Assembly (NCBI GenBank): GCA_902799835.1 | Contig: CADCCF010000005.1 | Span: 257,722-321,721, forward strand | DNA length: 64,000 bases | Direction of reading: 5' to 3' | Origin: an uncultured Pseudomonadota bacterium | GTDB lineage: Bacteria > Pseudomonadota > Alphaproteobacteria > RF32 > CAG-239 | Shown: one piece after another, positions 25,835 to 35,256 of the stretch | Numbering within the stretch: position 1 is the stretch's first letter | Layout of the letters: every line of letters starts with the position of its first letter | Position numbers and translations under genes: made by a program | The notes under the pieces: model-generated | Databases searched by the model: none | Seen by the model: only the letters and a program-made list of their open reading frames with translations | What the model was told of the DNA's origin: nothing

Positions 25835-27355
25835 TTATTTGATATATTCTTGCAAAATTTGCGGCGTTAAAATGGGTGGAAGCAATACAAAATCATCGGA
25901 TTTTCCATCATAATATACATATAACGGAACTCCGGCACGATGATATTTTTTTAAGCCTTTAGCAACCATGGGATTAGCTGTTGTCATGTCTGCTTTTAGC
26001 AGCAAAATGTTTTTGTTTTGGCTCAAATTATTCATGGTTTGTGAATAAAGCGATGTCTTTTTATTAACCAGACAAGTTATGCACCAGTCAGCAGTAAAAT
26101 CAATAAATACCGGCTGTTTGTTGGTTAAGGCTTGTTCAACTTTATCTTCGGAATATTCTTGCCAATCCATGTGCGAATAATTTATTTTTATCCCCAATTG
26201 TGAAAATAACAACCATCCCAGCCAAAAGCAGGTGAACAACAGCGGTATCCCTAAAATCATTTTTAAAGTACGCATCCATTTGCCGGGGTGCGGCAAGACT
26301 TTTTGCATGAATTTAGGGAATATGGTTAACAAGGCAAAAGGTAAAGCATAGCCAATCCCAAGGCTGAAAAACACTGGAAAATAAACATAACCAGGTGCTG
26401 CTATGGCATAACCTATTGCCGCCCCCATAAAAGGAGCAGTGCAGGGACTGGCTATCAAAACCGCCAACAATCCTGAAGCAAAAGCATCGGTCTGGCAGTT
26501 CTTGAATCGCAAAACTGAAAGCTTGTTCAGCCACCCCGCTCGTAAATTAACTATCTCAAAAGCCAATAAAGTCAGTATAATAAACAAAATCAGCATGCCG
26601 CCGATAAACCAAGGACTTTGCATTTGAAAACCCCAACCTAAATGCGGATTCATTACTCTTAGCCATCGCAACAAGGCAGCCAGTCCCAACATTGACAATA
26701 CCACCCCCAAGGTGTAGAAAAAGGCTTCGTTGATGCGATGTTTGGGTTCAGCTTTCAGACATGATAAAATTTTTATCCCCAGCACCGGCAAAACACAAGG
26801 CATCAAATTTAAGATTAAACCGGCCAAAAAAGCCATTATGACAGCTTTCCATAAGTTCAAATTATCAGATTGGGTTCCGGCAAATGAATTTTCGGCTTCT
26901 TTAATCTTTTTAGCAAATTCAGGGGATTTTTGTGGTAAAATCAATAAGTTAGTTTTTTGAGGTAGACATTCATCATCAGTACAAACCTGCCAGCTTAAAT
27001 CAATATTCATATTCTGCCAAATGCCGTCATTTTTTATAGTGGTTTTGTAAAAAGCTTTATTTTCATAACCATCATAAATAAAACCGCTCATATCAAAGCG
27101 CTTAGGGCGGCTGTAACTGGTCTCTAAAATCTCAGCATTATCAGGCAGATGCCAATCAATTATCAAGGGTTGCCCGAATTCCTGCTCATAAGGTGCAAAA
27201 ATATGCCAACCGCTTTGAATATCAAATTCCAGCAGAATCTCTCGCCATCCTTGATCAGTATAATTATTCCAAGCCTTAACAACAACTTGCGCTTTAGCGG
27301 TTATTGCTAAGGCGCAGAAAATAATACTTGCCGCAATCAGCTTGATTTTTCGCAT
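25835..27355 (-). CDS. DsbD-like thiol:disulfide interchange protein
   Basis: 506-residue inner membrane protein that would carry electrons from cytoplasmic thioredoxin to periplasmic substrates. An N-terminal signal (~22 residues) leads to a periplasmic domain with the cysteine pair in 'CTDDECLPQ'. A multi-helix DsbD core follows with 'LNLMPCVLPVLGIKIL' and 'ASPCTAPFMGAAIG', the two conserved transport cysteines. The C-terminal thioredoxin domain carries 'DWCITC' (about residues 424-429). Layout fits DsbD/ScsB; the N-terminal domain is shorter than in ScsB. The start overlaps the upstream gene stop by one base. It may support folding of cysteine-rich exported proteins such as the one at 41255. 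Confidence 0.9.
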   Translation of the reverse strand: MRKIKLIAASIIFCALAITAKAQVVVKAWNNYTDQGWREILLEFDIQSGWHIFAPYEQEFGQPLIIDWHLPDNAEILETSYSRPKRFDMSGFIYDGYENKAFYKTTIKNDGIWQNMNIDLSWQVCTDDECLPQKTNLLILPQKSPEFAKKIKEAENSFAGTQSDNLNLWKAVIMAFLAGLILNLMPCVLPVLGIKILSCLKAEPKHRINEAFFYTLGVVLSMLGLAALLRWLRVMNPHLGWGFQMQSPWFIGGMLILFIILTLLAFEIVNLRAGWLNKLSVLRFKNCQTDAFASGLLAVLIASPCTAPFMGAAIGYAIAAPGYVYFPVFFSLGIGYALPFALLTIFPKFMQKVLPHPGKWMRTLKMILGIPLLFTCFWLGWLLFSQLGIKINYSHMDWQEYSEDKVEQALTNKQPVFIDFTADWCITCLVNKKTSLYSQTMNNLSQNKNILLLKADMTTANPMVAKGLKKYHRAGVPLYVYYDGKSDDFVLLPPILTPQILQEYIK

Positions 27356-28029
27356 TATTTTTTACTTTTGCGAGCGATATTCAGTTTGTAATAGGCTCTG
27401 GATATAATAATCAAAGCCTTAACCAAACACCAACATCCCAGTAAAATTGCAATCGGCATAAAGGCAAAAGGCATAATGCACAAAATTACAAAAGCGGTCA
27501 ATGTTTCGCAACCTTGAGCTAATCCGCCAAGATAGAAAGGCGATGCTTTGGTGTCGGCTGATTTTTGGTCAATAATTCCATAGGTCAGCATGGTTGTTGC
27601 CGAGGCCATAAAGGCAAATAGCAAAAAGCAAGCAGCTTGCGCATTACTTTCATCAGCCAAAGCAAATCCGAAAATCACACCGCCGTAAAAAATAAAATCG
27701 AGTGCCGTATCAATAAATTTACCGAATTCGGTAATGCCCTGATTGCGAGCGACAGCTCCATCCAAAACATCACAAAAACGATTGATTAAAATACAAATCA
27801 GAGCTTCAAAATACATATTCATGGCCAAAAAGTTGATTGCCATCATTCCCACAATAAATCCGAAAATGCTTAAACTTGTTGCACTAATATTCTTTTTGGC
27901 CACATATTTACCCCAAACATTGACCTTTTTTTGCCATTTTTCTTGTATACAAGCTGAGTTTTTACAAAATTCCGATTCTTTTATTTTGGTTAATAACTCA
28001 TTGAATTTTTTGCTCATTTCCTTAGGCAT
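27355..28029 (-). CDS. CDP-alcohol phosphatidyltransferase family protein
   Basis: Membrane enzyme that moves a phospho-alcohol from a CDP-activated donor. The signature D-x2-DG-x2-AR-x8-G-x3-D-x3-D is complete in 'CDVLDGAVARNQ' and 'EFGKFIDTALDF' (about residues 96-120). There are four to five membrane helices. I chose ATG 28029, preceded by AAGGA, over an upstream ATG at 28083, because the longer frame would run through the rnf promoter. 224 residues. The acceptor (glycerol phosphate, inositol or other) cannot be told from sequence. It is cotranscribed with the DsbD-like gene (one-base overlap). Confidence 0.88.
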   Translation of the reverse strand: MPKEMSKKFNELLTKIKESEFCKNSACIQEKWQKKVNVWGKYVAKKNISATSLSIFGFIVGMMAINFLAMNMYFEALICILINRFCDVLDGAVARNQGITEFGKFIDTALDFIFYGGVIFGFALADESNAQAACFLLFAFMASATTMLTYGIIDQKSADTKASPFYLGGLAQGCETLTAFVILCIMPFAFMPIAILLGCWCLVKALIIISRAYYKLNIARKSKK

Positions 28030-28051
28030 GGTATATTTTTTCCTTAATTTG

Positions 28052-28079
28052 TTGACATTAAATCTAGATATAATATAAA
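28052..28079 (+). promoter_or_regulatory. Predicted promoter of apbE-rseC-rnf operon
   Basis: TTGACA, 16-bp spacer and TATAAA, about 50 bp before apbE in the divergent intergenic region. Confidence 0.6.
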
Positions 28080-28129
28080 ACAATTTTTATAATTTGTAAA
28101 AATCAACTTAACATTTATGCAAGGTTAAT

Positions 28130-29125
28130 ATGCGAATTTTTCACTACATTTCAATATTGCTTTTTATGCTGGCTGTCGGAATTTTTATCTATCAATATTC
28201 TCCGCATTACCAAATTATCAAAGGAGATATTTTCGGTACATATTATAACATCAAGATAAAAACAGACAACAAAAACAGTGAGTTAAAAGATAAAATTAAA
28301 TCAAAACTTCAAGAAATAAACTCCATAATGTCAGTATTCGAGCCGACCAGTGAAGTATCAAAGATAAACCAAACTGAAGCTCATCAAAAAATAGAATTAT
28401 CGCCATCTATGCGTGAAGTTATTAAGGCATCAGATAAGGTTTATTGGCAGTCACAGGGTTATTTTGATCCGACTTTAGGTCAACTTATTGATTTATGGGG
28501 ATTTGGCGCTACAAATTCGGTTAATCCGTCAGCTGACGAAGTTAAACAAGCCTTGCGTTCGGCAGGTTTTAACAAATTAAAGTTTTCTAAAGATTTTCAA
28601 TATGTTACCAAGACAAGTTCACAAACTAAACTCAATTTGTCAGCTATTGCCAAAGGCTGGGCAACTGATGAAATAGCAAAATTATTGGATAACGAAGGCT
28701 ATAACAACTATATGGTTGAAATCGGCGGTGAGATAAAAACTAAAGGCTATCGCGAGCAGGAAGAGCCATGGAGTATCGGTATCAATCGTCCTTTATCCGG
28801 TGCAACCGACAATATAATGGTCATTTCTTTGAGTAATATGGCGGTTGCCACTTCGGGTAATTATCGCAACTTTTACTCTGCTGATGGCAAAATTTTGGGG
28901 CATACCATTTCTTTTATGACCGGTGAACCGGTGGAAACGGATGTGGCTTCGGTCAGCGTTTTTCATTCTTCATGCATGATGGCTGATGCTTATGCTACTG
29001 CAATTGTTGCCATGGGCGTTACAAAAGGTTTAGAGTTTGCTAATCACCAAAAGCTGAAGGTGATTATTTTTGATAATGAATTTAATCAACATTTATCTCA
29101 ATCAGCTCAAAAAATGTTTCGGTAG
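28130..29125 (+). CDS. apbE: FAD:protein FMN transferase ApbE
   Basis: Attaches FMN covalently to threonine in RnfD, RnfG and similar proteins, using FAD. 331 residues. One N-terminal hydrophobic segment (~5-25) anchors it on the periplasmic side; there is no lipobox. Motifs are 'QGYFDPTLGQLIDLWGFG', 'LNLSAIAKGWATDEIA', 'MVEIGGEIKTKG', 'ATSGNYRNF' and 'MMADAYATAIVAMG', which carry the FAD and Mg sites. It is first in the operon and immediately precedes its likely substrates. The ribosome site is AAGG. Confidence 0.95.
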   Translation: MRIFHYISILLFMLAVGIFIYQYSPHYQIIKGDIFGTYYNIKIKTDNKNSELKDKIKSKLQEINSIMSVFEPTSEVSKINQTEAHQKIELSPSMREVIKASDKVYWQSQGYFDPTLGQLIDLWGFGATNSVNPSADEVKQALRSAGFNKLKFSKDFQYVTKTSSQTKLNLSAIAKGWATDEIAKLLDNEGYNNYMVEIGGEIKTKGYREQEEPWSIGINRPLSGATDNIMVISLSNMAVATSGNYRNFYSADGKILGHTISFMTGEPVETDVASVSVFHSSCMMADAYATAIVAMGVTKGLEFANHQKLKVIIFDNEFNQHLSQSAQKMFR

Positions 29126-29131
29126 GGATAA

Positions 29132-29554
29132 ATGAGTGAAATTGTAAAAAACGGTTTAGTCAAGGCAATTAAGAGCAACTGCATCGATGTAGAGATTATC
29201 TCTTGTTCGGCCTGTTCCGGTTGTACAATCAGCTCATCTTGCAGTATGAGTGAAACTAAAAGACGTATTGTAACAATTCAAGGCAACTACGCAGAGCAAT
29301 ATCAAATCGGCGATAAAGTCGAAGTTGTCATGAGTGATCGTCTTGGTCTGCAAGCTGTTGTTTATGCCTTTGTAATTCCGCTGGTACTTTTGTTAATTGC
29401 GGTTGCTTGCTGTCATGGTTATGGTTTTGATGATATTATCAGTGGCATATCTGGAATAATTGTCTTGATTCCGTATTATTTTGTTTTATTCTTAAACCGA
29501 AATCGTTTAGAGAACAAATTTTGTTGCAGATTAAAAAATAGTTCAAGGGATTAA
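29132..29554 (+). CDS. rseC: RseC/MucC-family membrane protein
   Basis: 140 residues. A cysteine-rich N-terminal domain ('CSACSGCTISSSC', residues ~25-37) is followed by two membrane helices (~75-95 and ~100-120) and a basic tail. This matches RseC, which in E. coli works with Rsx (Rnf) in keeping SoxR reduced. It lies six bases after apbE and three before rnfB, so it belongs to the Rnf operon. In Bacteroidota rseC also sits directly before rnfB (from memory). The likely role is assembly or redox function of Rnf. Confidence 0.9.
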   Translation: MSEIVKNGLVKAIKSNCIDVEIISCSACSGCTISSSCSMSETKRRIVTIQGNYAEQYQIGDKVEVVMSDRLGLQAVVYAFVIPLVLLLIAVACCHGYGFDDIISGISGIIVLIPYYFVLFLNRNRLENKFCCRLKNSSRD

Positions 29555-29557
29555 ATA

Positions 29558-30388
29558 ATGGATAACCTGATATGGTTGAATACCTTAGTTTTAGGGGGAG
29601 TTGCTTTTGTTGCAGCTCTGGTGTTGTACTTTGTTTCACGTCGTTTTTATGTGGCACCGGATGAAACAGCCGAAAAAATAGCTGCTGAACTGCCGCAAGC
29701 CAATTGCGGCGGATGCGGTTATGCCGGTTGTTCAGACTTTGCTTCGGCTTGTTCCAAAGCCGATGAGAACGGATTTGCCAATTTGTATTGTCCGGTCGGC
29801 GGAGCGAAAGTTATGAGTAAGGTTGCCAAGATAAAAGGATTTAGTGCTGCCAAGAAGAAACCTTCGGTAGCCGTTTTGCATTGCCAGGGAACTTGTTCAC
29901 AGGCTCCGGCCAAAGTTATTTATGATGCGGTGTCATCATGTCGTATTGCCAATCAAATCTCAGTCGGAAAGAGTGGCTGTCCTCAAGGGTGTTTGCATCT
30001 TGGCGATTGCGTCAAAGTATGCAAGTTCGGAGCTCTCTCATTTGATGAAGAAACCCAGATGCCTGTGGTTGATCGTAAAAAATGCACATCTTGCGGCGCT
30101 TGTGTAAAGGCTTGCCCGCGCGGGCTTTTTGAGATTAGAGAGCTCAGTGCCAAAGGTGCATTGTTATATGTTGCTTGCCGTAACACACAAAAAGGTGCTG
30201 CTGCTCGTAAAAACTGTTTGTCGGCTTGTATCGGTTGCCAAAAATGTTCCAAACTAAATTCCGAAATTAAAGTTGAAAACAATTTATCAACCATTCCGAT
30301 GAGTGTTGATGCTGATGAGTGGGGGCAGCAATTGGCTGAAGCTTGCCCGACCAAAGCCATAGTTTATAAGGAGAAAGCCCATGCCTAA
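29558..30388 (+). CDS. rnfB: Rnf complex ferredoxin subunit RnfB
   Basis: Entry point for electrons from ferredoxin into the Rnf pump. 276 residues. An N-terminal membrane helix is followed by the four-cysteine cluster 'NCGGCGYAGC' (~50-58) and later Cys of the same domain, then Cys-rich 'CQGTCSQAP', a ferredoxin-type 4Fe4S motif 'CTSCGACVKACP' (~174-185) and a further motif 'CIGCQKC'. Length and cluster number fit anaerobic RnfB proteins longer than the E. coli form (192). It overlaps rnfC by 8 bp. Confidence 0.95.
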   Translation: MDNLIWLNTLVLGGVAFVAALVLYFVSRRFYVAPDETAEKIAAELPQANCGGCGYAGCSDFASACSKADENGFANLYCPVGGAKVMSKVAKIKGFSAAKKKPSVAVLHCQGTCSQAPAKVIYDAVSSCRIANQISVGKSGCPQGCLHLGDCVKVCKFGALSFDEETQMPVVDRKKCTSCGACVKACPRGLFEIRELSAKGALLYVACRNTQKGAAARKNCLSACIGCQKCSKLNSEIKVENNLSTIPMSVDADEWGQQLAEACPTKAIVYKEKAHA

Positions 30389-31703
30389 GACTTATACTTT
30401 TCCTATGGGTGGTATTCATGTCAACAAGTACAAAAACACTTCTGATATTTCGATTGAGTTTGCCGGTCTGCCGGAATTTGTTACCATACCGGTAAAACAA
30501 CACATCGGAGCTCCCTCCAAAATTATTGTTAACAAGGGCGATAAGGTTAAGGTTGGTACTTTATTGGCCGATTTTGACGGGGTTGTTTCTTCAGATGTCC
30601 ATTCTTCAGTTTCCGGCGAAATCGTTAAAATGGAAGCTCTGCCCAATGCTAACGGTTACGAGGAAACCATGATTACCATCAAAGTTGAGGGTGATGAATG
30701 GGAGCCGTCAATTGATCGCTCGCCGGATGTGGTCAAAGAAATTAATTTCACTCCGGAAGAAATTGTGCAAAAAATTCGTGAAAGCGGTATTGTCGGCATG
30801 GGTGGTGCCGGATTTCCCACTCCGATAAAAACCTCGATACCGGAAGGGAAAAAAGCTGAAATATTGATAATCAACGGCATTGAATGTGAACCTTTTTTAA
30901 CTGCTGATGATCGTTTAATGCAGGAATATGCCGAACGTATTATAATGGGTGCTCGAGTTTTAAATCGTGCTCTAGGTATTCAAAATGCCGTTATTGCAAT
31001 TGATGAGAACAAACCTAAGGCAATTGACGAGTTACAACGCTTGAGTAAGTTGTATATCGGGGTTAATGTCCGCGTATGCAAAACCAAATATCCTCAAGGC
31101 GGTGAAAAGCAGTTGATTAAAGCCATCACCGGCAAAGAAATTCCGTCCGGAAAATTGCCGATTGATGTTGGTTGTGTGGTACAAAATGTCGGTACGACCT
31201 TTGCGGTATATGAAGCAGTGTTGAAAAATAAGCCATTATTTGAACGCATTATAACTGTTTCAGGTAATGCTTGCGCCAATCCGGCCAATTATCGGGTAAG
31301 GGTGGGAACACCGGTTTCATTTTTGATTGAAAAAACTAAAACATCAATGGACGATGTTGAAAAGGTTATCTTAGGCGGTCCTATGATGGGAACTACCATC
31401 ACCAATATCAATGCTCCGACCACCAAACTAACTTCCGGAGTTTTGTTATTCAAAGGTGCCGAGTTTAATAAACATCATCAAACCAACTGTATCCGTTGCG
31501 GTAAATGTGCAGGTGCTTGTCCGATAGGATTGCGACCTTTTGCTATTAAAGATGCATTTTTGCATAACAGCGGGGTTGTTGAGCTGAAAGAACTGCACGC
31601 TCTTGATTGCATAGAATGCGGTTGTTGTGCTTATAGTTGTCCGGCTCATTTGCCATTGTTGGATTATTGTAAGTTGAGCAAACAAGAACTACGAAAGAAA
31701 TAA
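30381..31703 (+). CDS. rnfC: Rnf complex subunit RnfC
   Basis: NAD-binding peripheral subunit of Rnf. 440 residues: an N-terminal barrel-sandwich segment, an FMN/NAD-binding SLBB-type core with 'GMGGAGFPTPIKTS' and 'LIINGIECEPFLTADDRLM', then two 4Fe4S motifs 'CIRCGKCAGACP' (~370) and 'CIECGCCAYSCP' (~410). It lacks the long Ala/Lys tail of enterobacterial RnfC. Confidence 0.96.
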   Translation: MPKTYTFPMGGIHVNKYKNTSDISIEFAGLPEFVTIPVKQHIGAPSKIIVNKGDKVKVGTLLADFDGVVSSDVHSSVSGEIVKMEALPNANGYEETMITIKVEGDEWEPSIDRSPDVVKEINFTPEEIVQKIRESGIVGMGGAGFPTPIKTSIPEGKKAEILIINGIECEPFLTADDRLMQEYAERIIMGARVLNRALGIQNAVIAIDENKPKAIDELQRLSKLYIGVNVRVCKTKYPQGGEKQLIKAITGKEIPSGKLPIDVGCVVQNVGTTFAVYEAVLKNKPLFERIITVSGNACANPANYRVRVGTPVSFLIEKTKTSMDDVEKVILGGPMMGTTITNINAPTTKLTSGVLLFKGAEFNKHHQTNCIRCGKCAGACPIGLRPFAIKDAFLHNSGVVELKELHALDCIECGCCAYSCPAHLPLLDYCKLSKQELRKK

Positions 31704-31707
31704 GATC

Positions 31708-32697
31708 ATGTTAAAAGTTTCTACTAATCCTCATATGCAGACCACACGTGACACCAAGTCATTGATGTTTGATGTGGTTATCGCACTGATGCCGGCGGCC
31801 ATTGCCGCGCTGCTGTTTTTTGGCGTTGATGCCTTAAGAGTTATCTTAACTTCGGTTGCAGCTTGCGTGATGTTTGAATATTTGGCCTGTCGTTATTGGC
31901 TGAAAAACGGTAATACCACCACAGATTATTCCGCTGTCATAACCGGCTTGTTGTTGGCTTATAATTTACCGTCAACCATGCCTTGTTGGATGATTTTAAT
32001 CGGAGCATTTGTTGCGATTATTTTGGCTAAAATATGTTTTGGCGGCTTGGGGTGCAATATCTTCAATCCGGCTTTGGTCGGTAGAGTGTTTTTATTCATC
32101 TCATTTCCGGTGCAAATGACGGTTTGGCCTAAACCTTATTTATTCAGAATGTTTTCACCTGATGGTGAAACCGGAGCCACGACGTTGCGCATGATAAAAA
32201 GCATTAGCCAAACAGCTGATTCATCTCAGGCTATGTATGCTTTTGAAGATTTGCCCGAATATTGGGAAATGTTTGTTGGCAATACGGGAGGATGTATCGG
32301 TGAAGTTTCAGCTTTGGCTCTGTTGCTCGGTTTTGGCTACATGCTATGGCGCCGAGTTATTTCGTGGCACATTCCGGTCGTTTTTATCGGTACAGTTTTA
32401 TTGTTAACATCAGTTTTGTATTGGACAACCGGCAACGCCAAATTTTTGCCTTTAGCGCATATATTTTCCGGCGGTCTGATGTTGGGTGCTATATTTATGG
32501 CAACTGACTATACAACTTCACCGATGACAATTAAAGGGCAGGTAATATATGCTGTTATGGGAGGAATTTTAACCGTTATTATCCGTGCTTTCAGTGCATA
32601 TCCGGAAGGAATTTCTTTTGCTATTTTAATTATGAACGCTTTTGTACCTTTGATTGATAAATTTGCCGTTCAGCGTTATTTCGGGGAGAAAAAATAA
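31708..32697 (+). CDS. rnfD: Rnf complex membrane subunit RnfD
   Basis: Integral subunit with about nine membrane helices carrying covalent FMN. 329 residues. The flavinylation site is 'GETGATTL' with Thr158 as the predicted FMN acceptor (TGAT). 'CNIFNPALVGRVFL' and 'FMATDYTTSPMT' are typical RnfD/NqrB-family segments. ApbE is encoded at the head of the operon. The stop overlaps the rnfG start (TAATG). Confidence 0.95.
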   Translation: MLKVSTNPHMQTTRDTKSLMFDVVIALMPAAIAALLFFGVDALRVILTSVAACVMFEYLACRYWLKNGNTTTDYSAVITGLLLAYNLPSTMPCWMILIGAFVAIILAKICFGGLGCNIFNPALVGRVFLFISFPVQMTVWPKPYLFRMFSPDGETGATTLRMIKSISQTADSSQAMYAFEDLPEYWEMFVGNTGGCIGEVSALALLLGFGYMLWRRVISWHIPVVFIGTVLLLTSVLYWTTGNAKFLPLAHIFSGGLMLGAIFMATDYTTSPMTIKGQVIYAVMGGILTVIIRAFSAYPEGISFAILIMNAFVPLIDKFAVQRYFGEKK

Positions 32698-33278
32698 TGA
32701 ATAAAGATTTGTTCAAACCGGTTATCACTTTAACTTGCATTGCTGTGATTATGGCATTTATCTTAGGATTTGTCCATCGCCTAACGGCTGAACCGATTGC
32801 TTTAGCTAAAAATCAACAGGAACTGGATGCCATAAAATTGGTGACAGGTGAGTTTGATAATGATCCTTTTGCTGAAAAAATGACCATCACTACCCCGAAT
32901 AAAAAGCAAAAATTTATTATGTATCCGGCTCGTGTTAATGGTAAATTAAGTGCTGTTGCGGTCAAAAGTTATACCAATACTGGATTTGGCGGAAGAATTG
33001 ATGTTATGACCGGATTTAATGTTGATGGTTCAATCAATATATTTAAGATTATATCTTCTAATGAAACTCCCGGTTTGGGCTCCAAGACAGATGAGCACCG
33101 TTTCAAGAAGCAGTTAAAAGATTTTCACCCGGCCAAACAGATTTTAAAAGTTAAACAAGACGGTGGAGATGTTGATGCTGTTACAGCAGCAACCATCAGT
33201 TCACGTGCAGTTTTAAGAGCCATTGAACGTGCTTATTCCGCTTTACAAAATTTTAATACGAGGGACAGCAATGAGTAA
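32697..33278 (+). CDS. rnfG: Rnf complex subunit RnfG
   Basis: Periplasmic FMN-carrying subunit. 193 residues with one N-terminal helix (~8-26) and an FMN-binding domain. 'NETPGLGSK' is conserved. The flavinylation motif reads '[10 protein letters not shown]': the usual SGAT is TAAT, keeping the acceptor Thr166 but replacing the Gly with Ala. It overlaps rnfE by 8 bp. Confidence 0.94.
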   Translation: MNKDLFKPVITLTCIAVIMAFILGFVHRLTAEPIALAKNQQELDAIKLVTGEFDNDPFAEKMTITTPNKKQKFIMYPARVNGKLSAVAVKSYTNTGFGGRIDVMTGFNVDGSINIFKIISSNETPGLGSKTDEHRFKKQLKDFHPAKQILKVKQDGGDVDAVTAATISSRAVLRAIERAYSALQNFNTRDSNE

Positions 33279-33867
33279 TACCAGTTTAAATAATTTAACG
33301 CGAGGGATTGTTAAAGAAAATCCGGTTTTGGTAATGCTTTTGGGAATGTGCCCGACTTTAGGCGTTACTACTTCGGCGATTAATGGGCTTGGTATGGGTT
33401 TGGCAACGATGTTTGTTTTGATGATGTCAAACATAGCAATATCTTGCGTGAAAAAAGTCATACCTAACATTGTACGCATACCATCTTTCATCGTTATTAT
33501 AGCATCATTTGTTACAGTATTAGAAATGTTAATGCAGGCCTATACTCCAGGTTTATATGCAGCTTTGGGAATTTATATTCCGTTGATTGTTGTTAATTGT
33601 ATAATTTTGGGGCGCGCTGAAGCTTTCGCTTCTAAAAACACGGTTTTCCAGTCGTTGCTTGACGCTATTGGTATGGGTATTGGTTTTACCTTGGCATTGG
33701 TGTTGTTGGGTGGTATTCGCGAGTTGCTGGGTAATGGCTCAATATTCGGATTTTCTTTTGTTTCGGAAAACGCAACACCTTTATTGATATTTATCATGCC
33801 TCCGGGAGCCTTTTTGGCTTTGGGTGGAATTATTGCAGTTGTTAACAAATTGAGAGGGGTAAACTAA
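33271..33867 (+). CDS. rnfE: Rnf complex membrane subunit RnfE
   Basis: 198 residues with about six membrane helices, homologous to RnfA and NqrD. '[18 protein letters not shown]' near the N-terminus holds the conserved Cys that with RnfA forms a membrane iron-sulfur site in the family. The start is placed at ATG 33271, preceded by GAGGG; a longer frame from 33223 lies inside rnfG. The segment '[21 protein letters not shown]' carries the second conserved Cys region. Confidence 0.95.
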   Translation: MSNTSLNNLTRGIVKENPVLVMLLGMCPTLGVTTSAINGLGMGLATMFVLMMSNIAISCVKKVIPNIVRIPSFIVIIASFVTVLEMLMQAYTPGLYAALGIYIPLIVVNCIILGRAEAFASKNTVFQSLLDAIGMGIGFTLALVLLGGIRELLGNGSIFGFSFVSENATPLLIFIMPPGAFLALGGIIAVVNKLRGVN

Positions 33868-33868
33868 G

Positions 33869-34444
33869 ATGACTTACTTAATGATATTTATCACCGGCAT
33901 TTTTGTTAACAACATCATTTTGTCGCAGTTTTTGGGAATATGCCCGTTTTTGGGTGTATCAAAAAAGATTTCTACCGCTTTTGGTATGGGCATGGCCGTG
34001 ACTTTTGTGATGACCTTAGCGACAATTGTAACTTATCTTTTATATTACACATTCTTGCGCCCCTATGGTTTAGAGTTTATGACCACGGTAGCTTTTATTT
34101 TGGTAATTGCTTCTTTGGTGCAAATGGTTGAGATAATCTTGAAGAAAAGTTCGCCGGCCTTATATCGTGCTTTAGGAATTTTCTTGCCGCTTATTACTAC
34201 TAATTGTGCAGTATTGGGTATTGCAATTTTGACCATTCAAAAGAATTTTACCCTTATTGCCGGAATCTGCTATTGTTTAGCAGCCGCTTTAGGCTTTACC
34301 TTAGCTATAATTGTTTTTGCCGGTATTCGTGAACGCTTAGAGCATACCGATATTCCGCCATTAATGCGTGGCACTCCGATAGTTTTAATAACTGCGGCTT
34401 TGTTGTCTATGGCATTTATGGGCTTTGCCGGAATATCTTACTAA
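33869..34444 (+). CDS. rnfA: Rnf complex membrane subunit RnfA
   Basis: 191 residues with six membrane helices, paralogous to RnfE. 'NNIILSQFLGICPFLGVS' and 'LGIFLPLITTNCAVLGIA' carry the conserved cysteines. It starts one base after rnfE and is the last gene of the operon. Its final four bases overlap the stop of the convergent uracil-DNA glycosylase gene. Order apbE-rseC-B-C-D-G-E-A differs from the A-B-C-D-G-E order of gammaproteobacteria. Confidence 0.96.
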   Translation: MTYLMIFITGIFVNNIILSQFLGICPFLGVSKKISTAFGMGMAVTFVMTLATIVTYLLYYTFLRPYGLEFMTTVAFILVIASLVQMVEIILKKSSPALYRALGIFLPLITTNCAVLGIAILTIQKNFTLIAGICYCLAAALGFTLAIIVFAGIRERLEHTDIPPLMRGTPIVLITAALLSMAFMGFAGISY

Positions 34445-35073
34445 AGCAACGCTTTGATTTTTTTGATGACATCCTCAAACATTTTTTGCGTTAGTACCCC
34501 GGTATTTACGTTATAGCGTGAGGTATGGTAGGAATTTATCATAATTAAATTATGCTTTTCCAATTTATGAACAATTCCATGAGCAAATTTAAAGGACGAT
34601 TTTTTGTAACCCAACACTCCCAGTACGGCGTTATGTGCCACGCTTCCTAAAGTCAGGATTATTTTTAAATTTTTCATGGCTGCAATTTCTTCAATTAAAA
34701 ACTTGCCACAAGTTTTAACTTCATCGGTTGTTACTTTGTTTTGCGGAGGAACACAGCGCACCGAATTAGTAATACGCACATCAATCAGCTCAAAACCATC
34801 ATCAGCTGTTTTACCATAATTTCCCTGCGCCAATCCGAATTTTTTTAAGGCCGGATAAAGAATATCACCGGCATAATCATTGGTAAACGGACGACCGGTT
34901 TTATTGGCGCCGTTCAGTCCGGGAGCCAGTCCCACCACCAAAATTTCAGCATCCAAATTACCAAATGCCGGAACCGGAGCATTATAATATGACGGAAACT
35001 TTTTGACGTTTTCTTTGCGAAATTCAATCAGGCGAGGGCATAAACAGCAATTTTTTTGAGGAGAACAACACAT
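34441..35073 (-). CDS. Uracil-DNA glycosylase, family 5-like (UdgB)
   Basis: Removes uracil and related damaged bases from DNA. 210 residues. Motif A is 'GLAPGLNGANKTGRPFTNDYAG', shortened here to its core GLAPGLNGANKTGRPF, characteristic of families 4/5. Motif B is 'SYHTSRYNVNTG'. Cysteines near the N-terminus ('CCLCPRL') and in the middle ('SVRCVPP', 'VKTCGKF') are positioned to hold the 4Fe4S cluster of these families. Family 5 is favoured because the activating Asp/Glu of family 4 motif A is not seen and GANKTGRPFT is typical of UdgB. It is convergent with rnfA (4-bp overlap). Confidence 0.85.
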   Translation of the reverse strand: MCCSPQKNCCLCPRLIEFRKENVKKFPSYYNAPVPAFGNLDAEILVVGLAPGLNGANKTGRPFTNDYAGDILYPALKKFGLAQGNYGKTADDGFELIDVRITNSVRCVPPQNKVTTDEVKTCGKFLIEEIAAMKNLKIILTLGSVAHNAVLGVLGYKKSSFKFAHGIVHKLEKHNLIMINSYHTSRYNVNTGVLTQKMFEDVIKKIKALL

Positions 35074-35183
35074 TGTATTTCCTAAAATTTATATTTAATT
35101 TAATGCAATATTAGAAAATTAATGTAAAAAAATATTTAATCCCCCCTTTAAAATTTTTTTATGCAAATTATCTAAATTTTGCA

Positions 35184-35201
35184 AACCGAATAAATTCGGT
35201 T
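35184..35201. promoter_or_regulatory. Inverted repeat upstream of outer-membrane protein gene
   Basis: AACCGAAT-AA-ATTCGGTT, perfect 8-bp arms, about 55 bp before the ATG at 35257. It could be an operator or a leader stem. The flanking DNA is very AT-rich, so the GC-containing palindrome stands out. Confidence 0.45.
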
Positions 35202-35256
35202 GAAATAGGACTAAAGTGAAAACAAAAACCTATTTATAAATGGAGTTTTAAATAAA

